From Sphingorhabdus profundilacus (lineage in GTDB: Bacteria; Pseudomonadota; Alphaproteobacteria; Sphingomonadales; Sphingomonadaceae), in assembly GCF_009769755.1 (NCBI RefSeq), contig NZ_SDWJ01000001.1:930001-994000 (forward strand): 64,000 nt of DNA. Direction: 5' to 3'. Positions within the stretch are counted from its first letter, which is position 1. Each line of letters starts with the position of its first letter. A program made the position numbers and the translations under genes. Below the pieces are notes generated by a model. The model worked only from the letters and a program-made list of their open reading frames with translations. It did not search any database and was not told the origin of the DNA. This document shows positions 27,552-38,100 of this stretch, piece by piece.

Positions 27552-27982
27552 AATTTAGCTCCATGCTCGTTAGCCCTCTCCCCTTGCGGGAGAGGGTTGG
27601 GTGTGGGGGCGCCGCACGTCTGTGCGGTATTATTTCGAGGCGCAGCGATAATTGCTTCTGCCACGCCTTCCATATTGTTCAAGATGTCGCCATTCCAGAA
27701 ACGCAGAATGCAGAAGCCTTGACCCATTAGCCAAACATCGCGTCTGACATCGGCTTCACTTGCTACATGCTGACTGCCATCCGCTTCAACAATCAACCGA
27801 TACTCAAAGCAGACAAAATCGACTATATAGCGATCATCAATTACCTGTTGTCGACGCCATCGCAACCCGTTCAGCCGCTTATCACGCAGGATATACCAAA
27901 GCTTCCGTTCGGCATCTGTGGGATTAGCGCGCATATATCTCGCACGCTTTTTCAATAGCTCATGACGGGATTGAACTTGCAC
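27548..27982 (-). CDS. DUF559 (PD-(D/E)XK-like) nuclease-domain protein between inverted hairpin repeats
   Basis: The frame is open from 28099 (TTG), but the first 38 codons largely translate a palindromic repeat (SPLAGEG); the GTG at 27982, just before the domain, is the more likely start and gives 144 residues. The DUF559 core is present: TDAERKLWYILRDKRL, RWRRQQ, YIVDFVCFE and IVEADGSQH, matching the spacing of a PD-(D/E)XK nuclease site. The C-terminus (NPLPQGER) again encodes the repeat. The gene lies inside the pdhC-lpdA operon and its stop overlaps the lpdA GTG. Family function is not established; mobility or DNA cleavage is inferred. Confidence 0.72.
   Translation of the reverse strand: MQVQSRHELLKKRARYMRANPTDAERKLWYILRDKRLNGLRWRRQQVIDDRYIVDFVCFEYRLIVEADGSQHVASEADVRRDVWLMGQGFCILRFWNGDILNNMEGVAEAIIAAPRNNTAQTCGAPTPNPLPQGERANEHGAKL
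27574..27596. repeat. hairpin repeat, left end of the DUF559 unit
   Basis: A perfect 9 bp stem (CCCTCTCCC pairing with GGGAGAGGG) around the loop CTTGC. It is the exact inverse complement of the element at 28050-28072. Next to it, on the inner side, is a GGGTGTGGGG stretch that also occurs on the inner side of the right element. It lies within the 3' end of the DUF559 reading frame. Repeats of this type are scattered in many alphaproteobacterial genomes, from general knowledge. Confidence 0.85.
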
Positions 27983-28049
27983 CAAAGTCTTTTGCGTCGC
28001 TTGCCGCGACGCGACCCCACACCCTCCCACCGCTTCGCGGCGGGCCCCT

Positions 28050-28072
28050 CCCTCTCCCGCAAGGGGAGAGGG
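28050..28072. repeat. hairpin repeat, right end of the DUF559 unit
   Basis: The exact inverted copy of 27574-27596: a 9 bp stem with loop GCAAG. On its inner side it carries an extra small hairpin (CCGCTTCGCGG at 28031-28041) and then CCCCACACCC, matching the inner flank of the left element. It lies in the open frame upstream of the proposed DUF559 start. The two elements bound a 499 bp unit. Confidence 0.85.
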
Positions 28073-28145
28073 GGGCGGCGTGCCTACTTCAAAACTCAAC
28101 CTTCCCGGCCCTGATAAAATAGAAATGACTCCAAAAGGGCCATTG

Positions 28146-29426
28146 TTAAGCCACCAACCCCAGAGGCTTCTCCACCAATTCCTTGAACACCTTCATCAGC
28201 ATCGCCCCATCCGCCCCATCGATGGCGCGGTGATCGAAGCTGCCGGTGGCGCTCATGACGGTCGCAATCGCCAATGCGTCGTCGACGATATAGGGGCGCT
28301 TTTCACCTGCACCTATGGCCAGGATCATGCCTTGTGGCGGGTTGATGACGGCTTCAAACTGCTTGATACCCATCATGCCCATATTGGAGATGGACGCGGT
28401 ACCGCCCTGGAATTCATGGGGTTGCAACTTGCCTTCCTTGGCCTTGGCGGCCAGCGCAGACATTTCGGTCGAAATAGCCGAAACCGACTTGTTACCGGCA
28501 TCTACGATAATCGGTGTGATCAGGCCGGTCGGTATGCTGACCGCGACGCTGATATCGGCGCGGCTATACTGCAACATAGTATCGCCCGCAAAAGACACAT
28601 TACAATTTGGCACCTGCATCAATGCCTTAGCCAAAGCTTTTATCAGTAGGTCATTGACCGACAATTTAATGCCCTGCCCCTCAAGCGCGGCATTTAATTC
28701 GCCCCGCAATTTCAGCAAGGCGTCAAGTCGGACATCGACCGTCAGATAGATATGCGGCACCTGTTGCTTGCTCTCGGTCAGGCGACGGGCAATAGTTTTA
28801 CGCATGTTGGTCAGCTTGATCGCTTCATGCGGAATGCCATAATCGGGGACAGGAACAGGGGCCGCGGGGGCCGCAGGCGCAGAAGCAGCTTGCGGTATGG
28901 CCGCCGCAATCGGAGCAGGTCCGGCAAGGTTGCCACCTGCAGCGGCTTCGACATCATGTTTGACGATACGACCGTTCGGTCCAGTGCCGGAAATTTTTGA
29001 AAGGTCAATCGCGCGTTCATTTGCGATGCGGCGGGCGAGAGGGCTGGCCTTTATCCGGTCGTCATGGGATGGCGCGGTTGGTGCGATAGAAGCGGCAGGC
29101 GGTGCCGGCGTAGCTTGTACCGGTGCGGCAACTTCGGCCTTTGGCAATATAGGCGCGGCCTTTGGCGCAGGTGTGGAGTCATCATCTTCACCTGCAATCG
29201 TGGCGATAACCGTCCCGACCTTTACCCCATCGGTGCCCTCTGCCACCATCAATTTCGTGATAATGCCTTCATCAACCGCTTCGAATTCCATGGTTGCCTT
29301 ATCGGTTTCGATTTCGGCCAACAAATCACCTGACGAAACCTTGTCCCCTTCTTTCACAAGCCATTTCGCAAGCGTACCCTCTTCCATTGTCGGGGAAAGT
29401 GCGGGCATTTTAAGTTCTATGGGCAT
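28146..29426 (-). CDS. pdhC: pyruvate dehydrogenase complex E2, dihydrolipoamide acetyltransferase
   Basis: The E2 core of the pyruvate dehydrogenase complex, passing acetyl groups from lipoamide to CoA. The 426-residue product has one N-terminal lipoyl domain (about 1-78; the lipoylated Lys lies in ETDKATME), a Pro/Ala-rich linker (about 85-130), an E1/E3-binding domain (about 135-170; ASPLARRIA) and a catalytic domain ending with [11 protein letters not shown]. The E1 genes are not in the window. lpdA follows on the same strand after the DUF559 unit. Divergent usp lies 153 bp upstream. Confidence 0.95.
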   Translation of the reverse strand: MPIELKMPALSPTMEEGTLAKWLVKEGDKVSSGDLLAEIETDKATMEFEAVDEGIITKLMVAEGTDGVKVGTVIATIAGEDDDSTPAPKAAPILPKAEVAAPVQATPAPPAASIAPTAPSHDDRIKASPLARRIANERAIDLSKISGTGPNGRIVKHDVEAAAGGNLAGPAPIAAAIPQAASAPAAPAAPVPVPDYGIPHEAIKLTNMRKTIARRLTESKQQVPHIYLTVDVRLDALLKLRGELNAALEGQGIKLSVNDLLIKALAKALMQVPNCNVSFAGDTMLQYSRADISVAVSIPTGLITPIIVDAGNKSVSAISTEMSALAAKAKEGKLQPHEFQGGTASISNMGMMGIKQFEAVINPPQGMILAIGAGEKRPYIVDDALAIATVMSATGSFDHRAIDGADGAMLMKVFKELVEKPLGLVA

Positions 29427-29579
29427 TCGAACGGCCTTTTCTGGGTCAAGATTTCAGTTCATCGAATAGCCAAGCTTTCCCCAGCGTCAAGCGCGATAAG
29501 GTTGCCAAGGCTTCAAATTTCGCGCAGGCTATACGAATTCATAATGGCTTGAACAACAAGGACAAGCCGGGGGGTACGC

Positions 29580-30035
29580 ATGCGGACATATTTGGTGGTC
29601 ATTGACGAAACGGACGAAGCGCGGCTTGCCTTGCGGTTTGCCTCGCGCCGCGCCGCAAAAACGGGGGGCGCAGTTCATATCTTGGCGCTTGTGGAACAGG
29701 CTGATTTTGTTGCGTGGGGCGGTGTTCAGGCCACGATGGAGGCAGAAGCGCGGGTTCGGGCGGAAGAACTCGTGACCGCTGCAGCCGGATCAATATTCGA
29801 AGAATTAGGCGTGCGACCGGCCATCACCGTTAAATCAGGCGACGCCATTGAAGTTGTAAAAGCGATGCTAGCCGAACATCCCGAAATAGCCGCGCTTGTG
29901 CTGGGGTCGGCGGCTCAAGGTGCGCCAGGGCCACTCATCGCACATTTTACCGGTATTAACGCGGGAACTTTGCCCTGCCCGGTAATGGTGATTCCCGGGT
30001 CACTCAGTGATAAAGGTTTGGATGACCTTAGTTAG
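29580..30035 (+). CDS. universal stress protein family protein
   Basis: A 151-residue UspA-fold protein. The N-terminal strand LVVIDETDEARLALRFA and the ATP-site pattern LGSAAQGAPGPLIAHFTG near residues 107-124 fit nucleotide-binding Usp proteins, which help survival in starvation or low oxygen. It stands alone: divergent from pdhC across 153 bp and convergent with rnr. A G-rich stretch just before the ATG serves as the ribosome site. Confidence 0.85.
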   Translation: MRTYLVVIDETDEARLALRFASRRAAKTGGAVHILALVEQADFVAWGGVQATMEAEARVRAEELVTAAAGSIFEELGVRPAITVKSGDAIEVVKAMLAEHPEIAALVLGSAAQGAPGPLIAHFTGINAGTLPCPVMVIPGSLSDKGLDDLS

Positions 30036-30074
30036 GCCGAGAACGCAAATTTGGGATCGTGATTAAGCTACGGG

Positions 30075-32336
30075 CTATCGCTTCTTTCCCTGATGCCGGA
30101 TATTCTGGGGGCGTCCACGTTTTCCTGTGTCAAATTTGCGCGGCTTACCCTTGTGCCTCGGCCGATCAGAGGCATAGCTGCCGCCTTCGGGCAATTCGAA
30201 GCGCAGCGACCCCGACACGGGATTGGCCTCGGCCAGCCGCAGTTCAAGACGCATGCCGGGCCGGAATTCCTGCCGTGTCTTTTCACCGATCAGGGTCTGG
30301 CTCGCCTCGTCATAATGGAAATAGTCCTTGCCTAGAGTTGATACAGGCACCAAGCCATCGCCGCCAACCCCTTCAACTGTTGCGAAAAATCCGAAATTCT
30401 GCACGCCGGTGATGCGCGCCTGCACAATTTCCCCAACATGTGCCGACAGATAGGCGGCGATGTAGCGGTCGGTGGTCTCGCGCTCGGCTTCCATGGCACG
30501 GCGTTCGGTGCGGCTGATTGCTTCGGCCGTGGCGCCAAGCTTGGCGACCGCAACATCGGTCAAGCCGGTCATCGGCTCCACATCATTCAGCTTCGGCTTT
30601 GGCATTTCCAGGCCATAAGCGCTGACAAGCGCGCGGTGGACGATCAGGTCGGCATAGCGACGAATGGGCGAGGTAAAGTGGGCATAACTGCCAAGCGACA
30701 GGCCGAAATGGCCGACATTTGTCGGACCGTAATAGGCCTGGGTCTGGCTCCTAAGCACTGCTTCCATAATTTGTGGGCGGATTTCCTCGTCGATGACCTT
30801 GCTCAGGATCATATTGAACGTCTCAGGCTTGATGACTTGGCCCAGCGCGAAATCAATGTCGAAGGTCTGCAGATATTCCTTGAGAGCGACCAGCTTTTCG
30901 CGGCTCGGCGGTTCGTGCGCGCGGTAGATGAGCGGCGATTTCTTTGCCTCCAGCGCTTTTGCGGCGGCGACATTTGCGGCGATCATGAAATCTTCGACCA
31001 ACCGGTGCGCCTCCAGTTGCTCACGCTCCGCAACGCCCGTGACGCGCCCCTGCTCGTCGAGCGTGATCCGCTTTTCCGGTAGGTTCAGTTCCAGCGGCGC
31101 GCGCTTGCTCCTTGCCCGCGCCAGCAACCGCCAGCACGCCCAAAGCGGCTTGAGCGCGGTCTCCAGCAGGGGATTTTCCATCTTTCCATCTATTGCCGCC
31201 TGCGCGTCGGGATAGGGAATATTGGCGGAAATCCGGGCCACAGCGCGGGCAAAACGCCATGACGTCACTTGTCCGGTCTTGCCGATCGCCAGATGGCAAG
31301 CAATCACCGCCCGATCTTCCCCTGCCCGTAATGAGCATTTGTCGGAGGACAAGGCGTGGGGGAGCATCGGGACCACGAGGTCCGGGAAGTAAACACTATT
31401 TCCGCGTTTGACGGCTTCGCGGTCGAGCGCGCTGCCGGGGCGGACATAATAGCTGACATCGGCAATGGCGACGATGGCATCAAAGCCGCCTGTCTCCGCA
31501 TTGGGCGCTGCCCAAATGGCATCATCGAAATCGCGGGCGTCGCGTGGGTCGATCGCGATGATCGGTAAATGCCGCAAATCTTCGCGATGGTCCGCGGTGA
31601 CCGGCAAGCGGCTGACCAAAGCGGCCTCCACTTCGGCATTTTCCGGCATTTCAAAAGGAATGCCATATTTGTGGATCGCAATCAGGCTAAAGCTTTTCGG
31701 CGCAAAGGGATCGCCGAGCACTTGGGTCACCCGCGCCGACTTGCGTTGTGCGTTACCGGTAAGCTCTGCCAGGACCAGATCACCGGCCTTCGCATCCCCA
31801 ACCTCACCAATGGGCGTGTCGAAACGCGCCTTTTTATCTACGGATTTCAGCCAGAAACGGCCATTGTCGCCACTTTCGACCACGCCCAATATCTGCTCGC
31901 TTCCCTTGGCGAGCTTTTTCATGACGTGCGCCGTCCAGCCGTTGCCGCGCTCTTCGGTGCGGGCAAGGATCCGGTCGCCTATTCCAAGCGCCCCACGCTT
32001 TCCCTTGGCCTCCACAACACGGATTTTGGGGATCGGGATGCCCTCGGCTTCCCAATGTTCGGGAACAGCAACAGGCTGGTTGCCATCAATGCCGACGATT
32101 TTGAGAACCGTAACCTTGGGTACGCCGCCCATCTTATGAAATGCGCGACCCGGTGCCATATCGATTAGCCCTTCGTCGGTCATATCCTTCAGCAGCGCCT
32201 TGAGCGCGATTTTCTCATTCCCACGCAACCCGAATTCACGCGCAATTTCACGCTTTCCGGCAGGTTCGTTTGACGATTGGATAAACGCCATGATCTGGTC
32301 GCGGGTTGGAAGACCGAAGGGCTGAGCCTTCTTCAC
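30075..32336 (-). CDS. rnr: ribonuclease R
   Basis: A processive 3'-5' exoribonuclease that degrades structured RNA and helps in ribosomal RNA and tmRNA quality control. The 753-residue product has an N-terminal winged-helix segment (about 8-60), cold-shock-type domains (about 60-230), the RNB catalytic domain with the acidic cluster IDPRDARDFDDAIWA, a C-terminal S1 domain (about 645-720) and a basic tail. The start is GTG at 32336; ATG at 32291 is a shorter option without the full winged-helix segment. It is convergent with usp. Confidence 0.95.
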   Translation of the reverse strand: MKKAQPFGLPTRDQIMAFIQSSNEPAGKREIAREFGLRGNEKIALKALLKDMTDEGLIDMAPGRAFHKMGGVPKVTVLKIVGIDGNQPVAVPEHWEAEGIPIPKIRVVEAKGKRGALGIGDRILARTEERGNGWTAHVMKKLAKGSEQILGVVESGDNGRFWLKSVDKKARFDTPIGEVGDAKAGDLVLAELTGNAQRKSARVTQVLGDPFAPKSFSLIAIHKYGIPFEMPENAEVEAALVSRLPVTADHREDLRHLPIIAIDPRDARDFDDAIWAAPNAETGGFDAIVAIADVSYYVRPGSALDREAVKRGNSVYFPDLVVPMLPHALSSDKCSLRAGEDRAVIACHLAIGKTGQVTSWRFARAVARISANIPYPDAQAAIDGKMENPLLETALKPLWACWRLLARARSKRAPLELNLPEKRITLDEQGRVTGVAEREQLEAHRLVEDFMIAANVAAAKALEAKKSPLIYRAHEPPSREKLVALKEYLQTFDIDFALGQVIKPETFNMILSKVIDEEIRPQIMEAVLRSQTQAYYGPTNVGHFGLSLGSYAHFTSPIRRYADLIVHRALVSAYGLEMPKPKLNDVEPMTGLTDVAVAKLGATAEAISRTERRAMEAERETTDRYIAAYLSAHVGEIVQARITGVQNFGFFATVEGVGGDGLVPVSTLGKDYFHYDEASQTLIGEKTRQEFRPGMRLELRLAEANPVSGSLRFELPEGGSYASDRPRHKGKPRKFDTGKRGRPQNIRHQGKKR

Positions 32337-32354
32337 AGTGAATGCACGATGTCA

Positions 32355-32499
32355 TTGTTCGCGCGAAGACGCGAAGACGCGAAGTCTCTATGATTGTCAC
32401 GGTGCATGCCGAATGCAATATCGACAACTATAGCCGATAACTCTTCCACATTCGGCATCAGTCAAAATCCTTCGTGTCTTCGCGTCTTCGAGCGAACAA
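32355..32499. repeat. imperfect inverted repeat between rnr and proS
   Basis: Two 30-base arms, 32355-32384 and 32470-32499, are inverted copies with two mismatches around an 85-base centre. The left arm contains a unit GCGAAGAC repeated with an 8-base period. The pair fills most of the 174 bp between proS and rnr, so the two same-strand genes are separated by a folded spacer. It looks like a sphingomonad REP/MITE-type intergenic repeat. No reading frame lies inside it. Confidence 0.8.
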
Positions 32500-32510
32500 A
32501 ATGTCGAACC

Positions 32511-34040
32511 CTAATAAGTCCGCCCGATCAAAATCCGCTCGACCGCTGGCTCTCCGGTAAAGAAACATGAGCCAACTACAGGAGCTGCATCAAGCGGGCT
32601 GTTACGCATGGTCAGTTTCAGAGCTTTCAACTGCTCGACAATCTGATCGAGCACAGCACCCGTCGGCCGTGCCCATTGCACTTCGACCCATCCGGCAAAT
32701 CCGGCTTCATCGCCCGCAAAATGGGTGGCGAGGTCGGTCACATCGCGGCGGATATTGGCGTCCATGCGGGCCTTCGCCTCCGCATAAAGCGTGGCCTGAA
32801 TATCTTCGATCATTGCAACAGCGCCGCTGACAAATTCAGCTCGTGGCGTGAAGGCTGTGGCGAGCTTGCCATCGTCCTTGTACAGCCGGTCACGCCGTAA
32901 AACCGCTGCTTTCCCCTCGGAGACATCGCGAGGACCGACTTCGACAACGATCGGCGCACCCTTTTTGACCCAGGACCAGCGTTTGTTGGACGCCTTGGTC
33001 GCTTTGGTGTCGAGCAATACACGAAGTGGCTCACCGAACGCCGAAAGCGCCAGCAATTCGGTACGCAGGGCGCGGCAATATTCTAAAACCGCCTCGTCAT
33101 CCTCATTGTCGCGCAGCATCGGAATGATGATAATCTGGTGCGGTGCAATCTGGGGCGGACAGCGCAAGCCGTCATCGTCGCCATGGGTCATGATGACCCC
33201 GCCAATTAAACGCGTCGAGACACCCCAGCTGGTGGTGTGTGCATATTGCTGGCTGCCCTCTTTGTCCTGATACCGGATCCCTGAAGATTCCGCAAAGCCG
33301 GTGCCGAGATAATGCGACGTTCCGGCCTGCAGGGCTTTGCCATCCTGCATCATTGCTTCGATCGAATAGGTTGCGACGGCGCCTGGAAATCGCTCATTTT
33401 CGGGCTTTTCGCCCGCCATAACAGGCATGGCAAGTGGACCTTCGGCAAAAACGCGGTACATTTCGAGCGCGCGCATGGTTTCCTTAAGGGCATCTGCCCT
33501 GTCGACATGGGCCGTGTGCCCTTCCTGCCATAAAAATTCACTGGTGCGTAAAAACATGCGAGTCCGCATTTCCCAGCGCACGACATTTGCCCATTGGTTC
33601 ACCATCAAAGGTAAATCGCGCCAGCTTTGGGCCCACCGGCTCATCGCGGCACCGATTACCGTTTCTGATGTAGGGCGAACGACCAATGGTTCTTCCAGCT
33701 TGGATTCAGGGTCGGGAATCAGCTTCCCTTTACCGTCACTGACCAGCCTGTGATGCGTTACGACCGCCATTTCCTTGGCGAAACCCTCGACATGGTCCGC
33801 TTCCTTTTCAAAAAAAGATAGCGGGATGAACAGCGGAAAATAGCAATTGTCGACCCCGGCAGCCTTGATTTGCGCGTCCATCAACTTTTGAATGCGCTCC
33901 CAAATGCCATATCCCCATGGCCGGATCACCATGCACCCGCGCACACCAGATTCTTCGGCAAGATCGGCTTCTGAAATAACTTCCTGATACCAGCTGGCAA
34001 AGTTTTGCGCGCGGGTGACGTTTAATGCATTTTTTGTCAA
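32511..34040 (-). CDS. proS: prolyl-tRNA synthetase
   Basis: Charges tRNA-Pro. The 509-residue class II synthetase has motif 2 (RWEMRTRMFLRTSEFLWQEGHTAH), a HGDDDGLRCPPQIAPHQ stretch and a C-terminal domain typical of the shorter, eukaryote/archaea-like ProS (no INS editing domain between motifs 2 and 3). The start is TTG at 34040. phaR lies 39 bp upstream on the same strand. Confidence 0.95.
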   Translation of the reverse strand: MTKNALNVTRAQNFASWYQEVISEADLAEESGVRGCMVIRPWGYGIWERIQKLMDAQIKAAGVDNCYFPLFIPLSFFEKEADHVEGFAKEMAVVTHHRLVSDGKGKLIPDPESKLEEPLVVRPTSETVIGAAMSRWAQSWRDLPLMVNQWANVVRWEMRTRMFLRTSEFLWQEGHTAHVDRADALKETMRALEMYRVFAEGPLAMPVMAGEKPENERFPGAVATYSIEAMMQDGKALQAGTSHYLGTGFAESSGIRYQDKEGSQQYAHTTSWGVSTRLIGGVIMTHGDDDGLRCPPQIAPHQIIIIPMLRDNEDDEAVLEYCRALRTELLALSAFGEPLRVLLDTKATKASNKRWSWVKKGAPIVVEVGPRDVSEGKAAVLRRDRLYKDDGKLATAFTPRAEFVSGAVAMIEDIQATLYAEAKARMDANIRRDVTDLATHFAGDEAGFAGWVEVQWARPTGAVLDQIVEQLKALKLTMRNSPLDAAPVVGSCFFTGEPAVERILIGRTY

Positions 34041-34079
34041 AACAATATCCGCTATTTATTTGAATTATTTATATTTATA

Positions 34080-34625
34080 TTAAGAAGACAGCTTATCGAT
34101 CTTCGCCTGCAAAGCCGCCATTTGCTGTTTCAATTCGGCAAGGCTCTCCGATTTTTCAGGCTTTTTACCTGTCAAATTGGGCATGAGCGCTTCCCTGGCA
34201 GAACGCATGAATTCGATATTTTGTTTTGCGATATGTCCAAACGGCCCCGACGTTATCGCTGTTTCAATAACTTCCTGAACCTGCTTCTGGTTCTTCCGGA
34301 AATTATCCATGGAACTTTCCAGAAATTGCGGAACCATTCCCTGCATGGAATCGCCATACATTGAAATAAGCTGCCGCAAAAAACCGACGGGCAACATTTG
34401 TTGACCGCTATTTTCCTCCTCCATGATGATCTGGGTCAATACACCATGCGTGATGTCATCATTGGTTTTTGCATCCAATACCTTGAAATCTATATCTTTT
34501 CGAGTCAACTCGGCAAGGAAATCAAGTGTTATATATTTGGATGACTGTGTATTATACAGTCGCCGATTGGCGTATTTTTTGATGATGATCGGGCCGTCCC
34601 CGCTTTTACTGGCTGCGCGTGCCAT
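34080..34625 (-). CDS. phaR: polyhydroxyalkanoate synthesis regulator PhaR
   Basis: A DNA-binding repressor that controls storage granule genes and phasins and senses polyhydroxybutyrate. The 181-residue product has the N-terminal PHB accumulation regulator domain (IIIKKYANRRLYNTQSSKYITLD at residues 13-35, here only partly quoted) and a C-terminal coiled-coil-like stretch (about 152-178). No phaC or phasin gene is in the window. It is upstream of proS and divergent from the TonB receptor across a long spacer. Confidence 0.93.
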   Translation of the reverse strand: MARAASKSGDGPIIIKKYANRRLYNTQSSKYITLDFLAELTRKDIDFKVLDAKTNDDITHGVLTQIIMEEENSGQQMLPVGFLRQLISMYGDSMQGMVPQFLESSMDNFRKNQKQVQEVIETAITSGPFGHIAKQNIEFMRSAREALMPNLTGKKPEKSESLAELKQQMAALQAKIDKLSS

Positions 34626-35114
34626 GAACCATGTTCCTTTCGGGATTAACCTCCATCCACTAGCACTAGATTATCCTGCACTGCAACATAGATGGCGTAT
34701 CCTAATCAGGTTTCACGAATCGGTATCGCCGAGCCTGATGAAAGCTTGTCACTGAATTGACATAAAACATGACATGGAAGCGGGAATTAGGATGCCCGCC
34801 CCATCGGAACAAGGCGATCAATCGAAAAAACTTGTATGAAAGTTATCACTAGCGCATTTGATCATGTTTTCGTGTCAAAAGTCATTTTGAAAACAGCGGC
34901 GACTAACCTGTGTAATAATATTACAATATTCTCACTAGTAATAACTTAAATTGTTAAATTACGAGACTCGTCGTCCACGCGCCTCATGTGGCAGATCGGC
35001 AACAGTCGAGCCAAAATTAACTCCCAACCTGCTTAGCGCTTGCACACAACAGACATGCACGCTTTACCCGTGAGATTGTTTTTCAAACAACTAATAGCTG
35101 GGGAGCTAATATAT
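34626..35114. other. 489 bp AT-rich spacer between phaR and the TonB receptor gene
   Basis: No convincing reading frame. It must hold the promoters of phaR and of the receptor gene. A perfect palindrome TGTAATA-A-TATTACA lies at 34911-34925, and nearby AT-rich stretches (34925-34960) could be promoter elements. A TTGACA is present at 34757, but no matching -10 follows at 16-18 bases. The ribosome site GGGGAG at 35100-35105 belongs to the receptor gene. Confidence 0.5.
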
Positions 35115-38100
35115 ATGAGAAAGTCACGTTTTTTGGCGGCGTCTTCGCTTGCCTGTGTCGTTTTGGCGTTTTCCGCGCCAGCCTTCGCTCAAACTGCACC
35201 GGCCGACGAAGCCGCAGTTGAAGAAGAAGAAGGCGATGGCGCACCGATTTTGGTTACCGGTTCGCGCATTTCTTCGCCTAACCTGACCTCGTCGGTACCG
35301 GTCACCAGCGTGCTGGGCGAAGACCTTCTTGAATCAGGCGTGATTTCCATCGGTGACAAGCTCAACCAGCTTCCTGCGCTCCGCAGCACATTCAGCCAGG
35401 CAAACTCAACGCGCTTCCTTGGAACTGCCGGTCTTAACCTGCTCGACCTTCGCGGTTTGGGAACGCAGCGTACATTGGTCTTGGTCAATGGGCGCCGTCA
35501 CGTCGGCTCCGACATTCTAAGCAACGGCGTTTCGCCAGATACAAATACATTCCCGACCGATTTGATTGAACGGGTTGATATCGTGACCGGCGGCAGTTCG
35601 GCTGTTTATGGTTCTGACGCCATTGCCGGGGTTGTTAACTTCATCCTGAAAAAGGATTTTGAAGGACTGCAGCTTCGCGGTCAGGGCGGAATAAGTGAAT
35701 ATTCAGATGCGGGATCATATTTTGTTTCTGCAACTGGTGGTCAGAACTTTGCTGACGGCCGTGGTAATATTGCCGTGAGCCTCGAATATGCGCGTCAAGA
35801 GCAATATTTCGGTGCCAATCGTCCATTTATTGCATCGCAAGATGCTTTTATAACAGTGGATCGCGACACCGGCGTAGCCGGCAATAGCGATGGTATTGCA
35901 GACACAATTTTCTTACGCAACATTCGCAGCGCAGGCTTGTCAAACACCGGCGTTGTCCGCGTTGGCGGCAATGCCGCTCTCAATGGCGGGCTTGATCCAT
36001 TGGGCGGATTCTACAATGTGCCGCTGCAATTTAATGCAGATGGAACTTTGGCACCGCTTACCGGCATTCGGGTCGGACTTGGCCCTAATGGTAGCTTCAT
36101 TGGTGGTAATGGTGAAAATTTCCGCGGTGGCGACCAGATCCAGCTTTCACCAAAGCTTGACCGTTATTCGGCAAATGTCATTGGCCATTTTGATGTTTCC
36201 GATGCGTTCCAGCCGTTCTTTGAAGCGAAATATGTTCGCACGGATGCAGCCGGCACCGGAAATTCGGGCCCTGCATTTATCACCGGTACGACGCTTGGCG
36301 GTGACCCACGTGAACGTCCTCGTCTTGATAACCCATTCTTGACCGCGCAGGCACGTGCATTGCTTACCCAGCAATTGACATTGGCCAACGGCGTTGCCCC
36401 TACTGGCGCCTCCAGATTCTCGGTTCGTTTGAACATGACAGGCCTTGGCGCTCGCAAGGAACTTTTTGAACGTGAAACCTATCGTGGCGTTCTTGGCGTC
36501 CGAGGCACTTTCAACGATGATTGGCAATATGAAGCCTCGGTTAACTACGGGGAATTCAAGGAAAAGAATCGCATTCTTGGTAACTTGAATACGCAGCGCT
36601 TCTTGCTGGCAATTGATGCAGTCGCAGATCCGCTGCAGGGTGGAAAAGTCGTCTGTAACTCAACAATCAATCCAGCTGCGGCAATCGATACAGTTGGTGA
36701 TGCCGCCATCCTTGCAGCAGATGTTGCCGCTTGCGTTCCCATCAACGTGTTTGGTGGCCAATTCACTCAGGCGCAGCGAAACTATTTGCTGGCTGACACT
36801 ACGGCCCAGGGAAAAATCACGCAATTTGACGTGAACGGATTTGTTTCCGGCGACTTGAGCCAATTGTTTGAGCTTCCAGGTGGCCCTGTCGGTTTTGCTA
36901 TCGGCGCGGAATATCGCAAGGAAACCAACTTCTACACACAAGATCCTTTGGTCAATGCGGGGTATACATTCTACAACGCTATTCCAACATTCACATCACC
37001 AGCATTTGAAGTGAAGGAAGCATTTGGCGAAATTCGCATTCCGTTCTTGAAAGACTTGCCATTTGCAAAGGAATTGACAGTAACGGCTGCTGGCCGCGTC
37101 GCAGATTATAAGCAAGGCGCCGGTACAGTTTACAGCTATAATGCCGGCATAGAATATGCGCCGATCGATGATCTGAAACTCCGCGCCAACTATGGTCGCG
37201 CAGTCCGGGCGCCTAATCTGTCCGAACTGTTTGCTGTTCCTGGTCAGAATTTTGCAACCGTTGTTGATCCTTGTTCGTTGAATAACTTGGCAAACGGTAC
37301 CGCAAATCGCGCGGCCAATTGTACAGCGGCCGGGGCACCTGCAGGATATAACTTCATTTATTCGCAATCATTGGAAATTGTCAGTGGTGGTAACCCGGAT
37401 CTGGCAGCAGAAACGTCTGATTCTCTGACTGTGGGCGGGGTATTCCAGCCGTCCTTTGTTCCAGGGCTGTCGATTTCGGCGGATTATTTTGATATTAAGG
37501 TGAACAAAGCGATTGCATCGGTAGGTGCACAGACCATTTTGAACCAATGTTATGATTTGGCCACGCTCAACAACCCGTTCTGCGGGCTGTTTCAGCGCAA
37601 TACAACTGCGGCGGGTCCAAATGGAGAAGTCTTGTTCCAGGTGCTCGAAGGAAGTCTGTTGCAATCAAGCGTTAACTTTGCGGGCTTCAAGGTTCGCGGG
37701 ATCGACGTTGAGGTCGGTTATAACCGAGAAATTGATGGTATCGGCAAGTTGTCAACGCGTTTGAATTACACGCACACCTTCCAGAATGACACATTCCAGG
37801 ATCCCACGGATCCTGCGTTTATCACACGTCTTCTTTATCAGTTGGGCGATCCGGTTGATGAATTCTCGTGGGATACAAATCTGAAAATCGGGAAAGTTGA
37901 TATCGGCTATAATCTGCGCTTCATCGGCAAGCAGCTTCAGGTCGGCTATACCAGCATCTTCCCACTTAATGGAGATCCTGCTCAAAACCTCGATGCTTCG
38001 GAAACGCTTTTCTACCCATCGGTTTTCTATCACGACATCAAGGTTGCGGTTGATGTGACCGACAAGTTCAATTTTTATGCCGGTGTAAACAACCTGCTGA

